Shown here: in pieces, positions 18,303 to 27,573 of the stretch
Numbering within the stretch: the stretch's first letter is position 1
Layout: the number at the start of each line of letters is the position of its first letter
Source: Tunturibacter psychrotolerans
GTDB taxonomy: Bacteria > Acidobacteriota > Terriglobia > Terriglobales > Acidobacteriaceae
Direction of reading: 5' to 3'
DNA length: 64,000 nucleotides
Assembly: GCF_040359615.1 (NCBI RefSeq)
Contig: NZ_CP132942.1
Span: 1,426,001-1,490,000 of the forward strand
Program-made: the position numbers and the translations under genes
Notes under the pieces: generated by a model
The model's input: the letters and a program-made list of their open reading frames with translations, nothing else
What the model was told of the DNA's origin: nothing
The model's database searches: none

Positions 18303-18565
18303 GCGCATCGGATATCGCGCCGCCACGGAAAGAACGCGGTCGAGCATCTTGCGTCTCATCCGGTATGCGTGTGCCAAGAGCAGCGCGGAGCTGTCTCTTC
18401 GTTGCTTGGATTGTCGGAAGCATCAGGCATTTCTTCAGCAGCATGAAGGGCGCCTTTTCACAAGCTCAAATGGATGCTCGCGGTGTTGCCTGTCCAAGGA
18501 GCTCTGGCGCCTTTCGAAGCTAGGCCGTTTGAATATTCGCGCACAAGAGTATGAATCGACTTAAC

Positions 18566-19513
18566 TCAACTCAAGCCCTGAGCTTCGAGCTGATCCAGGA
18601 TTCTGGCATATCGCGCCCGCAGCTTCGGCTCCGCTTCCGTATCGGCCAACTTCGCTAGCGTTGCCCTGGATGGTTCGAACAGCAGCGGCATCGTCTTCCA
18701 AAAGTACTTCAACTCCTCCGACGGCCATCCGGCATAGATCGCCTCCCACGACTTGTCGTTGCCGCTTCCCGGAAAGACAAAGTTCGCGGGATTTACCGCT
18801 CGCCGAGCGTCTTGAAACCTGCAATCCATCGAGATGCGGAGCTGGGTAGAGGTATTTGGCGTGGCCGCATGCACCGTCAGGCTATGAAAGATGAGTACAT
18901 CTCCGGCATAGATCGGACCGCCCGCCCACTCGCCTCCGCGCGCCGTCTCCTTCGCAATGATGCCTGTTGTCGGATCGACACCTTGAAGACCGTAGACATG
19001 CGAGCCTTCCATAATCTGTAGCGGTCCCACTTCTACCGGACAATCGTGCAGCGGCATCCACGCGGTAAAGCTCTCCGCATCGCCATCGAGCGAGCGATGA
19101 TCTTGATGGGCATGAATGACCAGTCGATCGCAATTGGGAAAGATTAACCGGCCAATCGGTTTGGGATGTACCAACAGATCCTGTCCCACCAACAGATGCA
19201 TCACTTGTCGCAATGCGGAGTGGTGAGCAAACGCATGGAACGCCTGCAGGTTGAAGATCTGCTCATAGACCCGCTTGAACGCCGGGTCAGGATCACCGCA
19301 GGCCGCACGCGCATCGGACACGCGTTCCGCGGGGCTTCGGTCGGACAGCAACCAACCTGAGGCGGACACGATCCGCGTGATTTCTTCCAGCATCCGGGTA
19401 ATATCCTCCACTGGCAGCACGTTCCGGATCAACAGGTAACCCCACGCCTTCATCTCGTCCGGCAGAGAAAGCGATGACAATTGACTCGCACTGATCTCAC
19501 GAAACGGCTTCAT
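18566..19513 (-). CDS. Phytanoyl-CoA dioxygenase family protein
   Basis: The 315-residue protein shows the features of an Fe(II)/2-oxoglutarate oxygenase of the PhyH family. The iron-binding HxD..H lies in HAHQDHRSLDG (about residues 136-146), the second histidine in FHSLTVHAATPN (about 209), and an arginine for 2-oxoglutarate follows in QLRISMDCRFQD. DVLIF and VGPLQIMEGSHVYG are also typical. The substrate cannot be deduced. It has no close operon partner; the next gene upstream on the same strand is about 100 nt away. Confidence 0.85.
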   Translation of the reverse strand: MKPFREISASQLSSLSLPDEMKAWGYLLIRNVLPVEDITRMLEEITRIVSASGWLLSDRSPAERVSDARAACGDPDPAFKRVYEQIFNLQAFHAFAHHSALRQVMHLLVGQDLLVHPKPIGRLIFPNCDRLVIHAHQDHRSLDGDAESFTAWMPLHDCPVEVGPLQIMEGSHVYGLQGVDPTTGIIAKETARGGEWAGGPIYAGDVLIFHSLTVHAATPNTSTQLRISMDCRFQDARRAVNPANFVFPGSGNDKSWEAIYAGWPSEELKYFWKTMPLLFEPSRATLAKLADTEAEPKLRARYARILDQLEAQGLS

Positions 19514-19610
19514 GAACTAAACACTCTCTCTTTGAAATTGAGTTGATCGATTATTTTTTTGCTCGTTCTGTGAAAGATCTTTTTGAAAGAACAACGTCAG
19601 TCAAAGCGGT

Positions 19611-20264
19611 TCACGTGCGGCGGTGGAAGAGTTCGTGCCAGCTCAAGCCGATATCCGAGAGGAGAATCGCCATGAAGGTGACGAAGACGATCTCGAGCGA
19701 AAAGTTGACGCCGGTGTGCGGGACCGCGAAGGGGAACTGTACCAGGACGCGAATGCCGATGAAGGTAAACGTGACAGCGTAGGAGCGCACCATCCATTGG
19801 CGGTGCTGCTGGATTTGACGATTGCGCGCAGTGAGAAACGCGGCGACAGTTGTGACGATCCACGTGGAGGCCTGCAGGCCGCTCGCCAGAAAGAAGTACG
19901 GCATCATGTGGGGGATGCGGCGATTGTAGGCGAGGACGATCGCGAGCGGTGCGGCTATCAGCACGGAGATGACATAGACCCTGCCAAGCACGCGATGAAA
20001 CTCTGGGCTGCGACGGCGGAGGCGGCTGGAGAACTGCGGCGGACCGCTGAGTAACGCCAGAATGCCTGCGGCGATGTGAGGGAAGATGAGAAACGGAATG
20101 GTGCGGAAGTAGTTTCGCTCGGTGTGTTGACGGAGGAGGGGTACTTCAATGTGAAGGATGATGTAGAGAGCTGCCGCTGCCATCACAATCCAGAGCGCGG
20201 GCTTGAACAGTCGGCGCTGGTGGGAGAGAGCGGATGTTTGTTTCGGCATCAAGCTGACTGGCAT
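19611..20264 (-). CDS. DUF2306-type four-helix membrane protein
   Basis: A 217-residue membrane protein with segments ALWIVMAAAALYIILHI, IPFLIFPHIAAGILALL, VYVISVLIAAPLAIVLAY, YFFLASGLQASTWIVTT and a C-terminal pair. Histidines at FPHIAAG, HRVLGRVY and QHRQWMVRSY follow the pattern of the DUF2306 family, whose function is unknown. The frame is open further upstream to 20480, but the ATG at 20264 has an AGGA motif about 6 nt away and gives the family N-terminus without overlapping the neighbouring gene. Confidence 0.75.
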   Translation of the reverse strand: MPVSLMPKQTSALSHQRRLFKPALWIVMAAAALYIILHIEVPLLRQHTERNYFRTIPFLIFPHIAAGILALLSGPPQFSSRLRRRSPEFHRVLGRVYVISVLIAAPLAIVLAYNRRIPHMMPYFFLASGLQASTWIVTTVAAFLTARNRQIQQHRQWMVRSYAVTFTFIGIRVLVQFPFAVPHTGVNFSLEIVFVTFMAILLSDIGLSWHELFHRRT

Positions 20265-20379
20265 TGCGATTCCTGAATGGAACGAATGGATGGCTGCATT
20301 TCGTTCGCGTTTGACCAAGCTTCCGGATTCGTTGCGAACGGGTTGTAGATTGCGGTTTGAAGCCTCAGCTCGGCGGGCT

Positions 20380-21636
20380 TCACACCTGTGTCCTGTTCTG
20401 ACCTGCCAGAGCCACTTCCTGCGAGGGCTCATGAGAGGGTAGTCGCCGGTAGCGTTGCTCAAATATTGTCGAAGCAGCAAGGCCGGCTGCGCCTCCTACG
20501 CCTGCACCAGATATCCTGTGGCTGTGCCAGCCGGAGGAGCGAGTCTCGGCAAGCTGAAAGGATGTGTGCTTTCTAGCGATGAGTTCCGAGATCGATTCGC
20601 TGGTTGGTTTTTTGCCGATGCAGAAGAAGCTGTCGCAGGTTATCCGATCGATGTCCTTGAGGTACGCCTTCAGGGCTTCTGCCGAGAGAGCGGAGAAGCC
20701 ATCAGAGCTGAAGCTCAAGTCGATACTGGCAGCTGGCATCGCGGCAATCTCAAACGCAGGCATAAGCACGACATCAGCACGTGCGATCGCCGGGCCGCTC
20801 AGTTCTTCTTCGCCGTAAAGCAAGAACTTAAGGCTTGGGAAAGCTTTGAGTAGGTAGTACGAACTCAGTGCGATGCTCTCCGGCGCATCGAAGTCGATAT
20901 AGGTAAGGTCAGGTCTGTCGCGAAGCAGATAGTACGCGATGCTGCCATACCCGCCGCCAAATTCGACGACCGTGGCTGGACCCGCGGAGAGCATGCTATC
21001 GATTCTCTGGGCGCAATAGTGCGCGTACTCCGCGCCCACGTGAATGTGTGTGCCGTCAATCTGGACACCGAAGGGATTTCCGACACCAGGGCCGTAGAGA
21101 TCGCGAAGGGGGAAGCGGCCGTCTGTCTGCTCCTTCCAGTAATCGTAGCGATACAAGGCGTGGCTTAGGTAGAAGCGGCGGTGGAGATCTTTGATGTTGC
21201 CACCAAAGTACGCCTTGGCCAGCCCGAACGGCGCGCCCAATAGACCGGAGGAGCAAGCGTCCCGGAAAAAATTTCGATACATCGCTCGTAAGGCCGAAAT
21301 GTCTCGAGTAAGCAGTGCCTGTACGACCGGGCCGAGGTTCTGCTGCCGTATCTGCTCCCATCGGTGGGTCGGCCAGTAGGCCAGCGGTGCCGACTGCTGG
21401 CGTTCGTTCGCCTTACGGTAGGCAGCGCAGATTCGCTCAAGCAATTCCGTGTCATCGTCTGTCGTATCGATGCGAGAGGCAAATCCATCGGTCACGTTCT
21501 GTAGATCGTAGCGATGGTCCCCTTTGAAACGAACCTCGCCGTGGTTCGCAAACTTCCACATGCCGAGCCATATCGTAAAGAGAGCCTTCGTCTTCTTCGC
21601 TGTTTGAATTGGATGAAGCAGATATCTGGGTTTCAC
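20380..21636 (-). CDS. Putative sugar O-methyltransferase
   Basis: A 418-residue protein resembling the 'putative sugar O-methyltransferase' family. A SAM-binding-like motif VVEFGGGYGSIAYYLL occurs near residue 220, followed by YIDFDAPESIALSSYYLLKA and the region around ADVVLMPAFEI. The N-terminal ~150 residues are basic and helical. Such proteins usually sit in glycan or O-antigen loci; no other glycan synthesis gene is next to it here. The final ~45 residues (after GWHSHRISG) are low-complexity and look poorly conserved. Confidence 0.7.
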   Translation of the reverse strand: MKPRYLLHPIQTAKKTKALFTIWLGMWKFANHGEVRFKGDHRYDLQNVTDGFASRIDTTDDDTELLERICAAYRKANERQQSAPLAYWPTHRWEQIRQQNLGPVVQALLTRDISALRAMYRNFFRDACSSGLLGAPFGLAKAYFGGNIKDLHRRFYLSHALYRYDYWKEQTDGRFPLRDLYGPGVGNPFGVQIDGTHIHVGAEYAHYCAQRIDSMLSAGPATVVEFGGGYGSIAYYLLRDRPDLTYIDFDAPESIALSSYYLLKAFPSLKFLLYGEEELSGPAIARADVVLMPAFEIAAMPAASIDLSFSSDGFSALSAEALKAYLKDIDRITCDSFFCIGKKPTSESISELIARKHTSFQLAETRSSGWHSHRISGAGVGGAAGLAASTIFEQRYRRLPSHEPSQEVALAGQNRTQV

Positions 21637-21998
21637 TCTTCACCCCTTTTCTTCAAGGTCCGAGCTACCGATCTACCAAGCCACAAGATGTAAAGCTGTT
21701 CTTAGGTAACGGGCAACATAACCGTGAACGGCAGCGGCAGAACGTCATGCTTGAAATTTGATGATCTACTTTGCCCCCATCGCTTGTCAGCAACGCGAGA
21801 GGATTTTGACGTGATTTGACAAGTGTGTGACAAACAAAAGACAAGTTCCAGAGCCGTCGATAGGTCGCACCCACACCTGCGCCGTAGGTTCCCAAATCCC
21901 GCGAAGCTTCGACATCACCGAGTTAGTCGATGGAAACGTCGGCGTTCACGCAATCTTTCCCAAGCGTCTCTTTGTCTCTTCGACACACTAGATAAAGT
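21637..21998. other. Intergenic region upstream of the methyltransferase gene
   Basis: No gene was recognised in the stretch between the methyltransferase start and the hairpin near 22002; the short open frames there have no family motif. Confidence 0.4.
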
Positions 21999-22000
21999 TA

Positions 22001-22024
22001 AGGCACCCGAGAAGGTGCCCTTTC
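22001..22024 (-). terminator. Candidate intrinsic terminator downstream of the GH30 gene
   Basis: Inverted repeat GGCACC (22002-22007) and GGTGCC (22014-22019) with a 6-nt loop. On the reverse strand the stem is followed by TTAACTTTA, a weak U-rich tail. It lies about 250 nt downstream of the GH30 stop, in the same transcriptional direction. Confidence 0.45.
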
Positions 22025-22270
22025 AATCTGGTTACAGACGCAATTCAGCGTTGTTCAGTACGAATCAGCGTAGTTTGGCCCTTGGGCCCCCACGCAAGCG
22101 GAAGATCGCCGTGAAGCTTTGCGTAGGTTCGACACAGGGCGTGCGCTCTAAATCGCCCGATCCCCGATCTGCCTTGGCGATTGCTCGCCCCACTGACCAA
22201 ACCACCAAGTCGCCCAGCTCTCGTCGGCTTCGCCGCGCCGTTGGGGACCCGTCGTTGGCTTCGATGATGA

Positions 22271-23698
22271 TTATGTCTTCGGTTCGCGTCTGCGCGGCCA
22301 GATGTAAGTGGCGAGAGACTGTGCAGGAAGCGACGTGCGGAACGAATTGCCGCTCCACGTTATATCGAATTCTGTTGTGTCGGGACGATTGTTAAAGACA
22401 AGTAGAACGATGGAGCCATCGGTATTTTGGAAGGCGACACTCTCAAGGCTCTGGCGACCGAGTGAGGAAGAATTGATGCGGACAGCACCCGGGTGAGCAA
22501 ATTTACTCGCTTGAGCGAGAGCGTAGAAGTCGCCGGTGTAGGTGACCGTGGTGGGCTGCTCTTTGAGGTTGACCGTGACGAGGCCGCGGCAGGTCCCGCA
22601 GCCACCGGCGTGAGGGTTGTGATCGTTATCGAGGATGACACCCCATAGTGCGACTGCCTTGGCCCAGTTGCGTGTGCTGTCGATGAGCAAGTGGGTAGTG
22701 ACAGCAAGTGGGTTTTCCTTCTGCCAGGTCCCGCCTGAGCACTCTGTCATCCAGATGCCCTTATCAGGAAACTTTTGATGGATCACAGATTGAGCGCCTG
22801 GATCGCCTCCATAGCAATGCAGCGCGGACCCGGCGACAAACTGACTGGCGGCAGGATCAGAGAGGATCTCGATAGGGTATTCGGGATGATCCCAGTTGTG
22901 ATCGTAGGCCAGTACCTCTGTGTTGAGACCAGCCCGGCGCAGATCTGGTCCAAGATAGCTGCCGATGAGGAGCGTCTGCTGGTCGGCGAGCATTAAGCTG
23001 CCGGGGAAGTCTTCGGTTTCGTGGAGTGGCTCATTCTGGACCGAGAGATACTTCACGGGAATGCCATTCTTCTTGAAGCTTTCGAGCGAGCGGACGAGGT
23101 ATTGGGCGAAGATGGACATGGCGTCTTCACGAAGCGAACCTCCTGTCATCGAGCCGCTCGTCTTCATCCATGCGGGTGCGCTCCAGGGCGTAGCCATCAC
23201 GGTGATGGCGGGGTTGAGCTGGAGCGCCTCGCGCATGATTGGGAAGACTGAGGCATCGTCATGCGCGGTGGAGAAGTGGGCCAGCGAGGGGTCCTGCTGG
23301 CCGGCGGGAATGTCGTCGTAACTATAGTGATCGCGGGAGAGATCGGTGGAGCCGATTGGCAGTCGCACGAAACTCAGACCGATCCCCTGGCGGGGATCGA
23401 AGAGGCGCGTCATAATCTGCTGGCTCATCGCGGGTGGGATGCGATCGTGCAACAGCCACGTGGAGCCTTCGACCATAGAGATGCCGAAGCCTTCCATGGT
23501 CTGGAAGCGCTGTGTGTCGTCGACCTCGATGACGAGCGGCGCGACGGGAGCCCGGCGCGAGAAAGTGACAGAGGGCTGCTGTTTGAGTGCGTCAGAGAGA
23601 TCGGCTGTGGTGCGGAAGGATTGCACCGTCTGCGCAAAGAACGGGGGGCAGATGACAAATAGCAATGCGGCAGTGCGGAGGCGCAGAGGCGAGAGCAC
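22271..23698 (-). CDS. Glycoside hydrolase family 30 (glucosylceramidase / endo-beta-1,6-glucanase type)
   Basis: A 475-residue secreted retaining glycosidase. A signal peptide (LRTAALLFVICPPFFAQ) is followed by QTMEGFGISMVEGSTWLL, LSFVRLPIGSTDLSRDHYSY, and VMATPWSAPAWMKT. The acid/base glutamate lies in SVQNEPLHET (about 221) and the nucleophile glutamate in WMTECSGGTW (about 316). The C-terminal beta-domain ends with VLLVFNNRPDTTEF. GH30 enzymes of this type cleave beta-1,6-glucan or glucosylceramide; the exact substrate is not determined. It lies downstream of a TonB-dependent receptor on the same strand, 137 nt apart with a hairpin between, suggesting a glycan-use unit. Confidence 0.9.
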   Translation of the reverse strand: MLSPLRLRTAALLFVICPPFFAQTVQSFRTTADLSDALKQQPSVTFSRRAPVAPLVIEVDDTQRFQTMEGFGISMVEGSTWLLHDRIPPAMSQQIMTRLFDPRQGIGLSFVRLPIGSTDLSRDHYSYDDIPAGQQDPSLAHFSTAHDDASVFPIMREALQLNPAITVMATPWSAPAWMKTSGSMTGGSLREDAMSIFAQYLVRSLESFKKNGIPVKYLSVQNEPLHETEDFPGSLMLADQQTLLIGSYLGPDLRRAGLNTEVLAYDHNWDHPEYPIEILSDPAASQFVAGSALHCYGGDPGAQSVIHQKFPDKGIWMTECSGGTWQKENPLAVTTHLLIDSTRNWAKAVALWGVILDNDHNPHAGGCGTCRGLVTVNLKEQPTTVTYTGDFYALAQASKFAHPGAVRINSSSLGRQSLESVAFQNTDGSIVLLVFNNRPDTTEFDITWSGNSFRTSLPAQSLATYIWPRRREPKT

Positions 23699-23788
23699 GA
23701 TAGTTCCTCGAGATATTGTATGGAGGTGGAAAGTGAGAACGGTCAGAAAGATCGAATTGCCAGCGCTTTTGAGGGGATACGAATGATT

Positions 23789-23821
23789 GCCGGGCTACCG
23801 CAGTCCTTGCGGTAGCCCGGC
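23789..23821 (-). terminator. Perfect 14-bp stem-loop between TonB receptor and GH30 genes
   Basis: GCCGGGCTACCGCA (23789-23802) and TGCGGTAGCCCGGC (23808-23821) form a perfect 14-bp stem with a 5-nt loop. There is no run of T after it on either strand, so it may act as an mRNA-stability or attenuation element rather than a classic terminator. The receptor gene stop is 15 nt upstream on the reverse strand. Confidence 0.5.
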
Positions 23822-23835
23822 GGACGGAGGGTGTT

Positions 23836-26800
23836 CTAGAAGTAGACCTTGGCCGCGAGCTGGATCACGCGCGGTCCACCGGGTCCTGCGGGGTTATAGG
23901 CAGCTGTGGGCTGCCCCCAGTTCGTGTCCTTCGCGATAGAAAGCGGCGTAAAGGTGCCATCTCCGTTGTAGGTGGGGAGCGTGACGTTTGCGTTGTAGTC
24001 ACGCGTTGAGAAGTTGGGGTGGTTGAGAACGTTGAAGAACTCGCCGCGCAGCTGGATGTAGCGGCCCTTGACGGCCTCTCCGAGAGGAAAGTTTTTGAAG
24101 ATAGACGAGTCCCAGGTAACCATGCTTCCCTGACGCAGACTGCCTGGCGCGCCGAGGTTCGGCTGACCGATGGTAGGCAGAATCAGGTTGCCCAGGTGAT
24201 CGACACCAACGAAGAGAGGTGGAGTCTTGCTGTACTGCGATCCCCCGGTCACCTGGTTGGCCGGCACAAAGAGAGCGTTCCTTACAGGCGTACCACTCAT
24301 TATGTTGGCCAGGCCAGAGAGCTGATAGTTGTCGGTTAGATAGCCCAGCCAGCGTGGACCGTTGAAGTGACGGGTCAGGTTAGGTAGATCGTAAACATAA
24401 TTGATGGCGCCGATGCTCGGTCGATCGTAGTTGGCAACGCCGTAGCTGTACTTGCGTGGATTGAACGGATCGACGAAGCTTTCATCCGCGCTTGAGGTGG
24501 TGAGTGTCTTCGACCAGGTGTAGACGCCGCCAAAGGTCAATCCGCGGGCGAAGCGGCGCTGTACTGAAACCTGCAGAGCGTTGTAGTTCGAGGTCCCATC
24601 GAACTTGTAGTACTCCATCTGGCCATAGCCCTTGAATGGCGACAGGAAGTTCTGTGTGTAGGCGTAGCGGCCGCTGAAGCTATCGCCAGCCGCAGCATAT
24701 TCCGGAGGAAGGTTGGGCTCGACGGCGGGAACAACGCCGCCCGGGAATTGGCTGGGATCCTGTGCCGCGCGTGTGAAGGTCGTGCCATAGGGAATGGTAT
24801 TGAGATCGCGAGCGGTTACGAGGTGACGGCCTTGTGTGCCGACATAAGCGACGTCGAGCGTGACGTCGTGTGCAATCTCGCGTTGGATCCCGAGTGAGTA
24901 GCTGTAGACGGTGGGAACCTGGCCGTTGATATCAGCGCCGTAGATTCCGCTCAACACACCCGAATTGGCCTGGGCTGCAGTCGGGATCTGCGGAACAGAG
25001 CTGTTGAAGATGGTTGGGGTCTGGACGAGAGCTGGGTTGCCGAAGACAGTGTTGAAGATCAAGTTGCCCTGCTCCCGGTCGTGGGAGATGCCGAAGCCCC
25101 CGCGAAGCACGCCCTTGCCATCTCCGAAGATGTCGTAGGACGCGCCCAGACGCGGCTCGAACATGATGCCGCGGCCATTCCATCCGCCTTGAGGCAAAGT
25201 CCCGTTGGCGGCATAGGTCATGCCGTCGAGACGGTCGCCGGAGTTGGGGATGATGTTGCCACTCGTGTCGATCGAGACGGCGGTGGCGGGATTGTAGGCC
25301 GATGGCGTAAAGAGTGCGATCTGATTTTTAGCATCGTATTGCGGAGGAATGTAGACGAAACGCATGCCGTAGTCGAGGGTGAGCCGGTTCGAGACCTGCC
25401 AGGTATCCTGCGCATAGAACTCCACCTGGTTGTAGCGGAAGAACCCAGTGGGGCGTGCGCTTGACTGGTCGAAGTTTTGGAAGGAACCAACCAACGCGCT
25501 GGCAAAGGGCGATCCGCTGTTGGAGGCGCTGGAGCTAAGGCAGCCCAACTCGCTCGTTGAGCAGTTACTGAAGCTGAACTGACCGTTCGAGTTGCCGTAG
25601 CTGATCTGATCTTTGCGGCTGCGCTGATAGAAGGCGCCGAACTTCATTGTGTGAGCGTGCAGGCTCCACGTTAGGTTGTCGTTGGCGGAGATCGTCGTCG
25701 TCGCCTGGTGCCAGGGGGTCGCGCCGAGGTAGGTCGAAGGATAGTTCTGGCCGTTGCCGCTGAAGTTGAAATCCGGAATCGACGTATTGTTCGAGACTGG
25801 GTAAAGCAGCGGCAGGTTGATATCGTTGGCGCCGACGGAGATGTTGCCATTCACTCCTTCGACGTCAGAGCGGTAGACGCTCGGCCCGACGGTGACTTCG
25901 TTGAGCAGCGTCGGCGTGAGTGTGGAGGTAAGGTCCACCGAAAGGTTCCAGCCAGGTTGCTTGTCGGTGCAACCGCCGACGAACTGCAGCGAACCGCTGC
26001 ACTCGAGTCCGAACGAGCCGAGCGGTCCGGTCTGCATGTCCTGATTATTGATATAGCGGGCAAAGATGCGCTCCGATGGAGTGATCTGATAGTCCACGCG
26101 ACCAATGTATTCCGTGCGGGGATGAGTGGAAGAGAGAGGGTCTTGCCGGTTGTAGGTGTTGTTCCCGGATACATTCGGCGTGGGGTAAAGATTGAGAATC
26201 TTTTGAATTTGATTGAACGACGCCTGTTGGGCCCCCGAGAGCTGGGCTGCGGTGATCTTGTTGCCGGCAAACTGCGTGCCGGTTGCCGGATTAAAGATCT
26301 GGATTGGGTTGCCGCTACTGTCGACGCTTTGGGAGAAGTCGCCCTGGCGCTCGAGCGACGTAGGGGTACGGTACTGGTCGAGGCTACCAGGGACGAGCTG
26401 CCGGTAAAACTCGTTCGAGAAGAAGAAAAAGAGCTTGTTTTTGAGGATCGGTCCACCGATCTGGTAGCCAACAGTGTTGTAGCGGTAGAGCGGCTTTGAG
26501 GTGCCGTTGTGGTCGCTCACCCAGTCATTTGCGTTCAGACCCTCGTTGCGGTGGAAGAAGTGGACATTTCCGTGAAAGTCGTTGGTGCCGCCGCGTGAGG
26601 TGACGACAAAGGAACCGCCGCCGGCCTTACCGAACTCGGCCTGGTAGTTCGAGGTCAGGACCTTAACTTCGGCGATCGCGTCAGTATTAATGGTGACCTG
26701 GGTCCCACCGTTGTCGCCCGTATCTACGTTGGAGGCGCCATCCAAGGTGAAATCGTGCTGATTTTGTCTTGTTCCGTTCACGCTGTACGAGGTGAGGCCG

Positions 26801-27429
26801 CCGGTCCCTGAAGCTCCGAAGGTGCCCACACCCGAGACGCCGGGTACTACACGGATGATGTCCAGCACGTTCCGGCCGTTCAACGCGATGTCATTGAGCT
26901 GTTTGCCGGTAATGAGGTCTGACCTCTCTCCCGAATTGGCCTGAATCTGGAGCTGACCTGTGTCCGCTGTAACTGTCACGCTGGTCGCTTCAGCCCCCAC
27001 CTTCAGGACGAAGGCGCCGGCATTGAGATTGTCAGCGGAGCTGAGAATGATGCCATCTTTCTCGAGCGATTCAAAGCCGCCGGCCGTGACGGTGATGTGA
27101 TAGGTCGCAGCAGGCAGGTTGGAAAGCGAGAAGGTGCCGTTGCCGCTTGAGGTTACGCTGCGCGAGATACCCAGATTGGAGGCCGTGGCCGTGACTTTAG
27201 CCCCGGGAACGACGGCGCCGGTCGAATCCTGAACAGAGCCCAGAATGGTGCCGGAGGTGACCTGGGCTGAACTCGGGAGTGCCCAGGCGAGGACCATCAT
27301 AATGGCCGCAAACAGAAATTTGGTTAGGTGGCGGACGATATTACCTTCGACCTGTCCGGCCCGGACGCTCGCTACCGCGCCCTTTCCGAATCTATTATGA
27401 GAGAGGGACGTCTTATTAGACTGATGCAC
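23836..27429 (-). CDS. TonB-dependent receptor with N-terminal carboxypeptidase-regulatory-like domain
   Basis: A 1197-residue outer-membrane receptor of the acidobacterial type. After a membrane-targeting segment (LTKFLFAAIMMVLAWALPSSAQ) comes a carboxypeptidase-regulatory-like beta-sandwich (GTILGSVQDSTGAVVPGAKV...). The plug follows, with KQLNDIALNGRNVLDIIRVV and YSVNGTRQNQHDFTLDGAS, then a long beta-barrel ending in an aromatic residue (IQLAAKVYF). It lacks an obvious SusD partner. The start chosen is GTG 27429, preceded by AAAGGAA at 6 nt; the frame opens at 27453. Divergent from the membrane-anchored regulator at 27574, and upstream of the GH30 gene, so it probably imports glycan fragments. 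Confidence 0.88.
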   Translation of the reverse strand: MHQSNKTSLSHNRFGKGAVASVRAGQVEGNIVRHLTKFLFAAIMMVLAWALPSSAQVTSGTILGSVQDSTGAVVPGAKVTATASNLGISRSVTSSGNGTFSLSNLPAATYHITVTAGGFESLEKDGIILSSADNLNAGAFVLKVGAEATSVTVTADTGQLQIQANSGERSDLITGKQLNDIALNGRNVLDIIRVVPGVSGVGTFGASGTGGLTSYSVNGTRQNQHDFTLDGASNVDTGDNGGTQVTINTDAIAEVKVLTSNYQAEFGKAGGGSFVVTSRGGTNDFHGNVHFFHRNEGLNANDWVSDHNGTSKPLYRYNTVGYQIGGPILKNKLFFFFSNEFYRQLVPGSLDQYRTPTSLERQGDFSQSVDSSGNPIQIFNPATGTQFAGNKITAAQLSGAQQASFNQIQKILNLYPTPNVSGNNTYNRQDPLSSTHPRTEYIGRVDYQITPSERIFARYINNQDMQTGPLGSFGLECSGSLQFVGGCTDKQPGWNLSVDLTSTLTPTLLNEVTVGPSVYRSDVEGVNGNISVGANDINLPLLYPVSNNTSIPDFNFSGNGQNYPSTYLGATPWHQATTTISANDNLTWSLHAHTMKFGAFYQRSRKDQISYGNSNGQFSFSNCSTSELGCLSSSASNSGSPFASALVGSFQNFDQSSARPTGFFRYNQVEFYAQDTWQVSNRLTLDYGMRFVYIPPQYDAKNQIALFTPSAYNPATAVSIDTSGNIIPNSGDRLDGMTYAANGTLPQGGWNGRGIMFEPRLGASYDIFGDGKGVLRGGFGISHDREQGNLIFNTVFGNPALVQTPTIFNSSVPQIPTAAQANSGVLSGIYGADINGQVPTVYSYSLGIQREIAHDVTLDVAYVGTQGRHLVTARDLNTIPYGTTFTRAAQDPSQFPGGVVPAVEPNLPPEYAAAGDSFSGRYAYTQNFLSPFKGYGQMEYYKFDGTSNYNALQVSVQRRFARGLTFGGVYTWSKTLTTSSADESFVDPFNPRKYSYGVANYDRPSIGAINYVYDLPNLTRHFNGPRWLGYLTDNYQLSGLANIMSGTPVRNALFVPANQVTGGSQYSKTPPLFVGVDHLGNLILPTIGQPNLGAPGSLRQGSMVTWDSSIFKNFPLGEAVKGRYIQLRGEFFNVLNHPNFSTRDYNANVTLPTYNGDGTFTPLSIAKDTNWGQPTAAYNPAGPGGPRVIQLAAKVYF

Positions 27430-27573
27430 TTTGGCTTCCTTTAGGGACAACAATGAACGTCCCGAACCCTACGCAGCCAATTGCGCGATGATCCTGAAGA
27501 CAAGCTGAGGCTTCTCTGAGGATTTCCCGATGGTAGCTAAGTTTCTTATTATGAATAAAATGGAGCATTCGAA

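Noticed and set aside
25708-26499. 263-codon plus-strand frame
   Set aside because: It is antisense to the receptor gene, with no recognisable domain.
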